Assembly (NCBI GenBank): GCA_002780675.1
Contig: PEUR01000112.1
Location: forward strand, 1-15,586
Direction of reading: 5' to 3'
Length of the DNA stretch: 15,586 bases
From: Gallionellales bacterium CG03_land_8_20_14_0_80_55_15
Lineage (GTDB): Bacteria; Pseudomonadota; Gammaproteobacteria; Burkholderiales; Gallionellaceae
This document shows positions 1 to 6,900 of the stretch, one piece after another (positions within the stretch are counted from its first letter, which is position 1; each line of letters begins with the position of its first letter). The notes under the pieces are model-generated. The model was given only the letters and a program-made list of their open reading frames with translations, ran no database searches and had not been told where the DNA came from. The translations under genes were made by a program, and so were the position numbers.

Positions 1-276
1 AAGTTCACTGCTGAAATCTATGTTCTGGGTAAAGATGAAGGGGGGCGTCATACGCCATTCTTCCAGGGTTATCGTCCACAGTTCTACTTCCGTACTACAG
101 ACGTAACTGGCGCGGTTGAATTGCCTGCTGGCACCGAAATGGTTATGCCTGGCGACAACGTCAGCATCACCGTTGCTCTGATTAACCCGATCGCGATGGA
201 AGAAGGTCTGCGTTTCGCGATTCGTGAAGGTGGTCGTACCGTCGGCGCAGGTGTCGTAGCTAAAATTATCGAGTAA
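1..276 (+). CDS. tuf: Elongation factor Tu, 3' end (first tuf copy, partial)
   Basis: EF-Tu is the GTPase that carries aminoacyl-tRNA to the ribosomal A site in the cytoplasm. Only the last 91 residues are inside the window; the 5' part lies to the left. Reading frame 1 is open from base 1 to TAA at 274-276. The residues match the C-terminal beta-barrel (domain 3): [23 protein letters not shown] and the closing [16 protein letters not shown]. The last of these is the region where kirromycin-resistance substitutions occur in other species. A second tuf copy begins at 15463 in the same orientation, so this cluster is bracketed by two tuf genes. A stem-loop terminator follows 17 bases after the stop. 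The family call is certain; nothing can be said of its promoter from this window. Confidence 0.97.
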   Translation, partial: KFTAEIYVLGKDEGGRHTPFFQGYRPQFYFRTTDVTGAVELPAGTEMVMPGDNVSITVALINPIAMEEGLRFAIREGGRTVGAGVVAKIIE

Positions 277-293
277 GAAAGTTTGAAGCGCGC

Positions 294-344
294 GAGAGAA
301 GAGTTTTACTCTTCTCTCATTGCGTTTATTTCTTTTTAATTTTT
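294..344 (+). terminator. Rho-independent terminator after tuf
   Basis: GAGAGAAGAG at 294-303 pairs perfectly with CTCTTCTCTC at 309-318. T304 and A308 can extend the stem to 11 bp around a 3-nt loop. A T-rich stretch follows (325-344) in which only a few bases are not T, although the first Ts come six bases after the stem. It lies between the tuf stop and the tRNA gene, so it probably ends or reduces tuf transcription. Its T-run abuts the first base of tRNA-Trp, so the tRNA either depends on read-through or on a promoter overlapping this hairpin. Confidence 0.7.
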
Positions 345-420
345 AGGCCAGTAGCTCAATTGGTAGAGTATCGGTCTCCAAAACCGAGGGTTGGGGGTTC
401 GAGACCCTCCTGGCCTGCCA
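345..420 (+). tRNA. tRNA-Trp (anticodon CCA)
   Basis: A 76-nt tRNA with encoded 3' CCA (418-420). The acceptor stem pairs AGGCCAG with CTGGCCT. The D-loop region carries the usual AGCTCAATTGGTAGAG, and the T arm contains GGTTCGAGACC. The anticodon CCA falls at 378-380, tRNA position 34-36, in the loop CTCCAAA, which reads the UGG tryptophan codon. Its sequence is very close to proteobacterial tryptophan tRNAs. It sits between tuf and secE, an arrangement common in Betaproteobacteria, and is probably cut out of a longer transcript that continues into secE 33 bases downstream. Confidence 0.97.
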
Positions 421-453
421 AATAGTAAGTAAAGTTAATCGGAACAAATACGC

Positions 454-801
454 ATGTCGGACAAAATAAAGTTGCTAATTGCTTTTCTGCTGGTTGCTGC
501 GGGAATTGCGGGCTTCTACTACTTGCACGACAGCCCGGCAGTGTTGCAGGTGGCTTCGGTGTTGGTTGGTATATTGCTTGCTGCTGGTGTGGCATCAACC
601 AGTGAATCCGGAAAGCGTTTTTTTGTATTTGGAAAAGACTCGGTAGCTGAGGCTAAGCGTGTTGTTTGGCCTAGCCGTAAAGAAACGGTGCAGACCACAG
701 GTGTTGTGATTATATTTGCGATAACGATGGCATTGTTTTTGTGGGCGGTAGACGCTGGTCTGATGGCAGTAGTCAATAATTTGATGGGGCGGGCTGAATA
801 A
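454..801 (+). CDS. secE: Preprotein translocase subunit SecE
   Basis: SecE is the small inner-membrane subunit that clamps the SecY channel in the SecYEG protein-export translocon. The 115-residue product has three hydrophobic segments, at about residues 7-24, 30-48 and 83-103. This is the three-segment form known from E. coli rather than the single-segment form of many other bacteria. The conserved amphipathic and cytoplasmic element [16 protein letters not shown] (66-81) precedes the last segment and is the family hallmark. The ATG start has a modest GGA (441-443) about ten bases upstream. The stop codon TAA overlaps the nusG ATG by one base (TAATG), so the two genes are very likely translationally coupled, as secE-nusG usually are. 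Confidence 0.96.
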   Translation: MSDKIKLLIAFLLVAAGIAGFYYLHDSPAVLQVASVLVGILLAAGVASTSESGKRFFVFGKDSVAEAKRVVWPSRKETVQTTGVVIIFAITMALFLWAVDAGLMAVVNNLMGRAE

Positions 802-1334
802 TGACTATGAATTGGTATGTTGTTCACACGTACTCGCAGTTTGAAAAAAGTGTATCGCGTGCATTGGCCGAGCGTGTTCAGCGTGAGGGTATGCAAGATA
901 AATTTGGTCAGATACTGGTTCCTGTCGAGGAAGTAGTCGAGTTGAAGGGCGGTCAAAAAAGCATTTCCGAGCGTAAATTTTTTCCCGGCTATGTGCTGGT
1001 AGAAATGGAAATGACGGATGAAAGCTGGCATTTGGTCAAAAATACACCCAAAGTGACTGGTTTTCTAGGGGGCTCAGCAATGCGTCCAACGCCGATTAGC
1101 GCGAAAGAAGTTCAGACTATTATGGATCAGATGCAGGCTGGCGTTGAGAAGCCGAAGCCTAAAGTGTTGTTTGAGGTGGGAGAGGTTGTGCGCGTCAAGG
1201 AAGGTCCGTTTACAGACTTTACCGGCATGGTCGAAGAAGTTAATTACGATAAAAATAAAATACGTGTTGCAGTCACCATTTTTGGTCGTGCAACACCAGT
1301 AGAGCTGGAATTTGGCCAGGTAGAAAAAGGCTAA
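801..1334 (+). CDS. nusG: Transcription termination/antitermination factor NusG
   Basis: NusG is the universal elongation factor that binds the clamp of RNA polymerase through its N-terminal domain. Its KOW domain contacts Rho or ribosomal protein S10, coupling transcription to termination or translation. The 177-residue protein shows the NGN domain starting at [12 protein letters not shown] (5-16), with FFPGYVLV at 60-67. A linker follows, then a C-terminal KOW domain beginning near [17 protein letters not shown] (126-142) and ending [16 protein letters not shown]. Length matches the family (about 175-185). The start is the ATG at 801 overlapping the secE stop; a second in-frame ATG at 807 is also possible and would shorten the protein by two residues. 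A GGGGCGGG stretch at 786-793 may act as ribosome-binding site. Confidence 0.97.
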   Translation: MTMNWYVVHTYSQFEKSVSRALAERVQREGMQDKFGQILVPVEEVVELKGGQKSISERKFFPGYVLVEMEMTDESWHLVKNTPKVTGFLGGSAMRPTPISAKEVQTIMDQMQAGVEKPKPKVLFEVGEVVRVKEGPFTDFTGMVEEVNYDKNKIRVAVTIFGRATPVELEFGQVEKG

Positions 1335-1345
1335 GGCGGAGAAAA

Positions 1346-1373
1346 TTGGCACGGGAAACGCAGCTTGTATAAA
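1346..1373 (+). promoter_or_regulatory. Candidate sigma-70 promoter for rplK-rplA
   Basis: TTGGCA (1346-1351) and TATAAA (1368-1373) are separated by 16 bases. Each differs from the sigma-70 consensus hexamer at one position. Transcription would begin near 1380, giving a leader of about 75 nt before rplK. In E. coli a promoter for the L11 operon lies in the same nusG-rplK gap, which supports the call. The hexamers were found by eye, with no transcript data. Confidence 0.55.
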
Positions 1374-1403
1374 AACAAGCGCAGTTTCCCGTTCGCTGTT
1401 TTT
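1351..1403 (+). terminator. Stem-loop between nusG and rplK, possible terminator or attenuator
   Basis: ACGGGAAAC (1351-1359) pairs with GTTTCCCGT (1384-1392). After a symmetric 3x3 internal loop, GCTTGT (1363-1368) pairs with ACAAGC (1375-1380), leaving a 6-nt A-rich loop. Five Ts at 1399-1403 come six bases after the stem, so it resembles a terminator for the secE-nusG transcript but is imperfect. The whole palindrome is centred at about 1371, on the candidate -10 of the rplK promoter, so a role as DNA operator is an alternative reading. Confidence 0.4.
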
Positions 1404-1410
1404 CGTATTT

Positions 1411-1437
1411 GGGGAGAGGCTTCGGCCTCGTTTACCC
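1411..1437 (+). promoter_or_regulatory. UUCG-capped hairpin in rplK leader, candidate L1 autoregulatory site
   Basis: GAGGC (1416-1420), loop TTCG (1421-1424) and GCCTC (1425-1429) form a very stable hairpin. An outer GGG (1411-1413) can pair with CCC (1435-1437). This leaves an asymmetric internal loop with GA on the 5' side and GTTTA on the 3' side. An asymmetric loop with 5' GA between two short helices is the general form of ribosomal protein L1 binding sites in 23S rRNA and in L1-controlled mRNAs. Its place, just before the rplK Shine-Dalgarno at 1445-1449, fits translational feedback on the rplK-rplA mRNA by L1. The assignment is structural inference only. Confidence 0.4.
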
Positions 1438-1455
1438 GTTTGATAGGAGAGTAAC

Positions 1456-1887
1456 ATGGCAAAAAAAATCATCGGCTTCATCAAGCTGCAAGTGCCAGCT
1501 GGTAAAGCCAATCCAAGTCCACCTATTGGTCCTGCATTGGGTCAACGTGGTTTGAATATTATGGAGTTCTGCAAGGCTTTTAATGCAGCGACTCAGGGTG
1601 TAGAGCCTGGTTTGCCAATTCCGGTGGTTATCACTGCGTTTGCCGACAAGAGCTTCACCTTCATAATGAAGACGCCTCCTGCAACCATTCTGATCAAGAA
1701 GGCTGCCGGAATCCAAAAGGGTAGTCCGACAGCGAATACTGTTAAAGTGGGTCACTTGACTCGTAAGCAAGCTGAAGAAATTGCAACAACCAAGATGCCG
1801 GATCTGACTGCTGCTGATATGGATGCGGCTGTACGCACCATCGCTGGTAGTGCGCGCAGTATTGGTATCACAGTGGAGGGCGAATAA
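1456..1887 (+). CDS. rplK: 50S ribosomal protein L11
   Basis: L11 binds the GTPase-associated centre of 23S rRNA at the base of the L7/L12 stalk. It is needed for factor turnover and for the RelA stringent response, and it is the target site of thiostrepton. The 143-residue protein carries the flexible proline-rich N-terminal element [19 protein letters not shown] (14-32) and a C-terminal rRNA-binding domain with [14 protein letters not shown] and the closing [12 protein letters not shown]. Length equals the family norm (about 142). AGGAG at 1445-1449 lies six bases before the ATG. The stop overlaps the rplA start by one base (TAATG), indicating coupled translation of L11 and L1. Confidence 0.98.
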   Translation: MAKKIIGFIKLQVPAGKANPSPPIGPALGQRGLNIMEFCKAFNAATQGVEPGLPIPVVITAFADKSFTFIMKTPPATILIKKAAGIQKGSPTANTVKVGHLTRKQAEEIATTKMPDLTAADMDAAVRTIAGSARSIGITVEGE

Positions 1888-2573
1888 TGTCAAAGCGCTA
1901 TAAAGCAATCGCAGCCAAAATTGATCGTAACAAGCAATATGCTTTGACTGATGCGTTGTCGCTGGTTAAAGAAAATGCTCTAGCCAAGTTTGATGAATCA
2001 GTTGATGTTGCAGTGAATTTGGGTATTGATGCGCGTAAATCCGATCAATTGGTACGTGGTGCAGTGGTTTTGCCAAGAGGTACGGGTAAAACCGTGCGTG
2101 TGGCAGTTTTTGCTCAAGGAGCAAAGGCTGAAGAAGCTAAAGCTGCTGGTGCTGATATTGTTGGTTTTGAAGATCTGGCCGAGTCAATCAAAGCCGGTAA
2201 TCTTGACTTTGATGTGGTAATAGCCAGTCCTGATGCGATGCGTCTGGTGGGTCAGTTGGGACAGGTTCTGGGTCCTCGTGGTTTGATGCCTAACCCTAAA
2301 GTAGGGACGGTAACGCCGGATGTTGCTGGAGCGGTCAGGAATGCTAAAGCGGGTCAGGTTCAATATCGTAACGACAAGAACGGCATTATTCACTGCACAA
2401 TCGGTCGCGCTTCATTCGCGCCTGATGCCTTGCGTGAAAATCTGCTGGCCTTGGTAGATGCGTTAAGCAAAGCAAAACCTGCCAGTTCCAAAGGGGTCTT
2501 TATGAAGAAGATTTCTCTTTCCAGTACGATGGGTGTTGGCATTCGCGTTGATCAGTCCAGTCTTAACGCTTGA
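1887..2573 (+). CDS. rplA: 50S ribosomal protein L1
   Basis: L1 forms the mobile L1 stalk that helps release deacylated tRNA from the E site. In many bacteria it also binds its own mRNA to repress rplK-rplA translation. The 228-residue protein has the family signature running from [14 protein letters not shown] at residue 112 through [15 protein letters not shown] (129-143). This is in the second domain, and the split N- and C-terminal parts of domain I lie on either side. Length is slightly under E. coli L1 (234) and normal for the family. The Shine-Dalgarno GGAGG at 1875-1879 lies inside the end of rplK, and the ATG overlaps the rplK stop by one base. Confidence 0.98.
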   Translation: MSKRYKAIAAKIDRNKQYALTDALSLVKENALAKFDESVDVAVNLGIDARKSDQLVRGAVVLPRGTGKTVRVAVFAQGAKAEEAKAAGADIVGFEDLAESIKAGNLDFDVVIASPDAMRLVGQLGQVLGPRGLMPNPKVGTVTPDVAGAVRNAKAGQVQYRNDKNGIIHCTIGRASFAPDALRENLLALVDALSKAKPASSKGVFMKKISLSSTMGVGIRVDQSSLNA

Positions 2574-2584
2574 GTTTTTAATTA

Positions 2585-2610
2585 GGCCGCATGGCAACTG
2601 CCGTGTGGCC
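2585..2610 (+). repeat. 12-bp inverted repeat directly after rplA
   Basis: GGCCGCATGGCA (2585-2596) pairs with TGCCGTGTGGCC (2599-2610) through 12 positions, two of them G-U. The innermost pair may open to make an AACT tetraloop. It starts 12 bases after the rplA stop. There is no proper T-run after it (only CTTT within ATATCTTTGC), so it is unlikely to be an efficient terminator. It could stabilise or mark a processing point of the rplKA mRNA, or form the 5' domain of the rplJ leader. Confidence 0.6.
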
Positions 2611-2635
2611 GAATATCTTTGCACTGCTGGCGGAT

Positions 2636-2735
2636 GTCAGCATCAAAGACCGTTGGTGTCGGTGACAGAAATTGGTCGCTGACTTAATTGTTGGATTTGT
2701 CCAACTGCCCACGTAGATGGTGTGCCCGCGAGCAG
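2636..2735 (+). promoter_or_regulatory. Ribosomal protein L10 leader (rplJ autoregulation)
   Basis: The gap before rplJ carries ATCAAAGACCGTTGGTG (2642-2658) and, 50 bases on, ACGTAGATGGTG (2711-2722). From memory these two blocks resemble the two sides of the L10 leader, the mRNA element bound by the L10-(L12)4 complex. CATC (2641-2644) can pair with GATG (2716-2719) and CGT (2651-2653) with ACG (2711-2713), leaving an unpaired AAAGA-type bulge that suggests a kink-turn. Inside the element lies hairpin GTTGGA-TTTG-TCCAAC (2690-2705). GTCAGC (2636-2641) with GCTGAC (2678-2683) is a competing pairing. Binding would repress rplJ-rplL translation when L10-L12 is in excess. Position and blocks agree; no covariance model was run. 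Confidence 0.7.
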
Positions 2736-2816
2736 GAGTGATTGTTCTTCTGGCTCATGGTCGCTGTTGTAAATAATGGAATGTGTGCGAATACATTCTG
2801 GATAATGGAGGAAGAC

Positions 2817-3356
2817 TTGAGTCTAAATCTGCAAGAAAAACAAAATGTGGTAGCGGAAGTAAGTGCACAAGTTGCGCAATCGCAAACCATTGTTTTGGCA
2901 GAGTATCGTGGCATCAAAGTTGCCGATATAACCAAGTTGCGTGCTGATGCGCGTAACGCTGGCGTGTATTTGCATGTGTTGAAAAACACTTTGGCGCGTC
3001 GTGCGGTACAAGGAACCCCGTTTGAATCGCTGGCTGTAAGTATGGTAGGTCCTCTTGTGTATAGCATGAGTTCTGATGCCGTAGCTGCAGCAAAAGTGGT
3101 TTGTGATTTTGCCAAGACCAACAACAAGATGGTGGTTGTGGCTGGATCAATGGCTGGGTCGTTGATGTCTGTCGAACAAATTGGTGTGCTGGCTGCGACC
3201 CCAAGTCGCGACGAGCTGATTGCAACCTTGATGGCAACTATGAATGCGATGACTGCAAAGTTCGTTCGTACTCTGGCTGCGATTCGCGATGCAAATTCGG
3301 CTGGTGCAGAACAAGCGGTTGCAGAAATTGTGGTTGCTGAGACTGCTGCTGAATAA
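2817..3356 (+). CDS. rplJ: 50S ribosomal protein L10, TTG start
   Basis: L10 is the stalk base protein. Its N-terminal domain binds 23S rRNA beside L11, and its long C-terminal helix carries L7/L12 dimers. The start chosen is TTG 2817, giving MSLNLQEKQNVVAEV, which aligns with the normal L10 N-terminus, with GGAGG (2807-2811) five bases upstream. The open frame continues upstream to a TTG at 2742 and ATGs at 2757 and 2805. Those would add up to 25 residues of unconserved sequence coded by the leader, and the 2805 ATG overlaps the Shine-Dalgarno. The product is 179 residues, with the conserved VVAEYRGIKV-type strand (here LAEYRGIKVADI), VLKNTLARRAVQGTPF and MVGPLVYS. It ends in an Ala/Glu-rich helix tail. 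It is slightly longer than E. coli L10 (165) at the C-terminus. Confidence 0.95.
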   Translation: MSLNLQEKQNVVAEVSAQVAQSQTIVLAEYRGIKVADITKLRADARNAGVYLHVLKNTLARRAVQGTPFESLAVSMVGPLVYSMSSDAVAAAKVVCDFAKTNNKMVVVAGSMAGSLMSVEQIGVLAATPSRDELIATLMATMNAMTAKFVRTLAAIRDANSAGAEQAVAEIVVAETAAE

Positions 3357-3385
3357 TTTTGAATTTATTGAACTAGGAGAACTAA

Positions 3386-3757
3386 ATGTCTATTACAAAT
3401 GAACAGTTGATGGATGCTGTTGCTGGCATGACCGTGTTACAACTGGCCGATCTGATCAAGCAAATGGAAGAAAAATTCGGCGTATCTGCTGCGGCTGTTG
3501 CTGTTGCAGGCCCAGCTGCTGGCGGTGTTGCTGCTGCTGCTGAACAAACTGAATTTGACGTTATCTTGACTGGCCCTGGCGATAACAAGGTAAGCGTAAT
3601 TAAAGCGGTTCGTGCTATTACTGCCCTTGGCTTGAAAGAAGCCAAGGATCTGGTTGATGGCGCACCTAAAGCTGTTAAAGAAGGCGTATCCAAGGCGGAT
3701 GCCGATGCAATTGCCAAGCAATTGATTGAGGCTGGCGCTACCGTTGAAGTTAAGTAA
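3386..3757 (+). CDS. rplL: 50S ribosomal protein L7/L12
   Basis: L7/L12 is the multi-copy stalk protein that recruits and activates the GTPase factors IF2, EF-Tu, EF-G and RF3. The 123-residue protein has the expected three parts. An N-terminal dimerisation helix pair (about 1-32) binds L10. An Ala/Gly/Val/Pro hinge follows (about 33-53). The globular C-terminal domain (from about 54) contains [22 protein letters not shown], the factor-binding surface [20 protein letters not shown], and ends TVEVK. AGGAG at 3375-3379 is six bases before the ATG, and the gap to rplJ is only 29 bases, so the two are one operon. A terminator-like hairpin follows 14 bases after the stop. Several copies of L7/L12 are needed per ribosome; the attenuator downstream helps keep its output above that of rpoBC. 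Confidence 0.98.
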   Translation: MSITNEQLMDAVAGMTVLQLADLIKQMEEKFGVSAAAVAVAGPAAGGVAAAAEQTEFDVILTGPGDNKVSVIKAVRAITALGLKEAKDLVDGAPKAVKEGVSKADADAIAKQLIEAGATVEVK

Positions 3758-3771
3758 TTCAGCGCGTTGAC

Positions 3772-3801
3772 AAAAGGCTGACGGCTTACCGTCAGCCTTT
3801 T
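3772..3801 (+). terminator. rplL-rpoB attenuator (rho-independent type)
   Basis: AAAAGGCTGACGG (3772-3784) pairs perfectly with CCGTCAGCCTTTT (3789-3801) around the tetraloop CTTA, 13 bp in all. The A-run/T-run forms the lower stem and only four Ts are available before GGCG. The structure is strong in the stem and weak in the U-tract, as expected of a partial terminator. In E. coli a leaky terminator in the same place lets only a minority of polymerases from the ribosomal genes continue into rpoBC. The same role is likely here. Confidence 0.8.
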
Positions 3802-3844
3802 GGCGCTTGAAGAAGGTCATGTCAGTTTAATAAAGAAGCCAGTG

Positions 3845-3885
3845 GACAGGAAGTCTGTAAATTGCTTCCCGTCCCCTGTCTTTTT
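3845..3885 (+). other. Second hairpin in the rplL-rpoB gap, possible processing site or weak terminator
   Basis: GACAGG (3845-3850) can pair with CCTGTC (3875-3880), directly followed by five Ts (3881-3885). A competing inner pairing joins GGAAG (3849-3853) and CTTCC (3865-3869). It lies between the attenuator and the rpoB Shine-Dalgarno (GGAG, 3896-3899). In E. coli an RNase III cut occurs in this gap, so a processing stem is one possibility and a second termination step is another. The stem is short and imperfect. Confidence 0.35.
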
Positions 3886-3904
3886 GCCTAGTTGTGGAGA
3901 TTAT

Positions 3905-6900
3905 ATGAGCTACTCTTTTACCGAAAGAAAACGTATTCGTAAAAGTTTTGGCAAGCGTATCGGCGCATTGCCAGTACCTTTCCTGTTATCCACCCAGTTG
4001 GAATCTTTCGCTGCTTTCTTGCAGGCCAACACGCCCGTTGATAAGCGCAAGAGCGAAGGCTTGCAAGCCGCTTTCAATGGCATCTTCCCTATTGAAAGTC
4101 ATACCAAAAACGCTCGCCTCGAATTTGTCAGCTATATGCTGGGTACGCCTGCATTTGATGTCAAAGAATGTCAACAACGCGGTTTGACCTTCGCTTCACC
4201 GCTGCGCGCGCGCGTTCGTCTGACTATCATGGATAAGGAAGCTTCCAAGCCAACGGTAAAAGAGGTGAAGGAACAGGAAGTTTACATGGGTGAAATGCCT
4301 TTGATGACGGATACCGGTTCATTCGTTATCAACGGTACCGAGCGCGTAATCGTCTCCCAATTGCATCGTTCGCCCGGTGTGTTTTTTGAACATGACCGGG
4401 GCAAAACTCACTCCTCCGGCAAACTGTTGTTCTCTGCCCGCATCATTCCTTACCGTGGTTCATGGCTGGACTTTGAGTTCGATGCCAAGGATTACGTTTA
4501 TTTCCGTATTGACCGCCGCCGCAAGATGCCGGTCACCATCTTGTTGCGTTCATTGGGTTATAACAATGAAGATATGCTCAAGATGTTCTATGCGTTTGAT
4601 GCGTTTCATCTGGGTAAAAAGGGCTCTATTCAGTTTGAAGTCGTTGCCGAGCGCCTGAGAGGTGAATTGGCGCGCTTCGATATCGTGGACAAAGCAGGCA
4701 ACGTAATTGTTGCTCAAGACAAGCGTGTTACTGTGCGTCACATTCGCCAGATGCAGGAAGCGGGTATTGACAAACTTGCCGTGAGTGAAGAGTTTCTGAT
4801 TGGTCGCGTCGTTGCTAACGATATTGTTGACAAGGAGAGCGGTGAAATCATTGCGAATGCAAATGACGAAATCACCGAAGAGTTGCTGCATAAGTTACAA
4901 GAAGCCAATGTATTGAAGTTGCATACGCTGTATACCAACGATCTTGACCACGGTGCTTATATTTCGCAAACATTACGAGCCGATGAAAGTACCGACCAAT
5001 GGACGGCGCGTGTGGCAATTTATCGCATGATGCGTCCAGGCGAACCTCCAACCGAGGAATCGGTTGAAGGTTTGTTCAATGGTTTGTTCTTCAATGAAGA
5101 TCGTTATGACTTGTCAGTTGTCGGGCGGATGAAGTTTAATCGTCGCGTTGGACGTGATGAGGTTACTGGATCGAATATTCTTTCAAATGAAGATATTGTC
5201 TCCGTGGTACAGATACTCGTTGAGTTGCGCAATGGTCGCGGCGAGATTGATGATATTGATCACTTGGGCAATCGTCGTGTTCGTGCGGTCGGTGAGCTGG
5301 CAGAAAATCAATTTCGTGTGGGTTTGGCACGCGTTGAACGCGCTGTCAAGGAGCGTTTAGGTCAGGCAGAGTCAGATAATTTGATGCCGCATGATTTGAT
5401 CAACGCCAAGCCTATTTCAGCTGCGATTAAGGAATTCTTTGGTTCCAGCCAGTTGTCGCAGTTTATGGATCAGACTAATCCATTGTCGGAAGTGACACAC
5501 AAGCGTCGTATTTCAGCACTTGGACCTGGCGGTTTGACACGGGAGCGTGCGGGCTTTGAAGTGCGTGACGTTCATCCGACTCACTATGGTCGCGTTTGTC
5601 CAATTGAAACACCGGAAGGTCCGAATATTGGCCTGATTAACTCCTTGGCGTTGTACGCGCGCACCAACGAATATGGTTTCATTGAGACACCCTATCGCAA
5701 GGTTGAAGGCAGCAAGGTTTCCAATGAAGTGGATTACTTGTCCGCGATTGAAGAAAGTGGCTTTACCATTGCTCAGGCGAACGCGGAGCTGGACAAAGAG
5801 GGGCGCTTTACCAATGACATTGTGGATTCACGTTGCCATAACGAATTCGTTTTGGCCGAGCCTGCGGACATCCATTATATGGACGTGTCGCCTTCGCAGG
5901 TGGTCTCAGTTGCAGCTTGTCTGATTCCTTTCCTGGAACATGACGATGCGAACCGCGCGTTGATGGGAGCTAATATGTCCCGTCAGGCTGTGCCTTGTCT
6001 GCGTGCTGAAAAGCCGCTGGTGGGTACGGGTATCGAGCGCACGGTTGCTTTGGACTCGGGTACGGTGGTTAAGGCAACGCGTGGCGGTCAGATCGACTAT
6101 GTGGATGCGGGTCGTATCGTGGTTCGAGTCAATGACGAAGAGACCACAGCCGGCGAAGTCGGTGTAGATATTTACAATTTGACCAAGTACACCCGTTCCA
6201 ATCAGAACACCAATATTAACCAGCGTCCGTTGGTCAAGGTGGGTGATGTCATCGCACGTGAAGATGTGATTGCCGATGGTGCATCTACTGACATGGGTGA
6301 GCTGGCATTGGGACAAAACGTGCTGGTCGCGTTTATGCCCTGGAATGGTTATAACTACGAAGATTCAATTCTGATTTCCGAGCGCGTTATCGCCAAGGAT
6401 CGCTTTACTTCTGTTCACATCGAAGAATTAACCGTGGTTGCGCGTGATACCAAGTTGGGTACGGAAGAAATCACGCGCGATATCCCCAACCTGTCTGAAG
6501 TTCAGTTGGGACGCCTGGATGAGTGCGGTATCGTTCATATTGGTGCAGAGGTGGTAGTTGGGGACGTTTTGGTAGGTAAAGTCACACCAAAAGGTGAAAC
6601 CCAGCTGACACCGGAAGAAAAGTTGTTGCGTGCTATCTTTGGTGAAAAAGCCTCCGATGTTAAAGATACCAGCTTACGCGTTTCAGCCGGTAGTTCCGGT
6701 ACGGTGATTGATGTACAGGTATTTACCCGTGAAGGGTTGCAACGTGACTCACGTGCGCAACAAATCGTTGATGACGAATTGAATCGTTACAATAAGGATT
6801 TGAAGGATCAGATGCGTATTGTCGAAAGCGATGCCTTTGCCCGTCTGGAAAAACTGCTTCTTGATAAGTCTGCCAATGGCGGTCCGAAAAAGCTGGTCAA

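Noticed and set aside
519..1031. 170-codon minus-strand frame across secE and nusG
   Set aside because: Both + strand genes are certain, and the antisense translation has no recognisable features.
3800..3904. 35-codon N-terminal extension of RpoB
   Set aside because: It is coded by the attenuator stem and spacer and does not resemble RpoB N-termini. The ATG at 3905 has a good Shine-Dalgarno.
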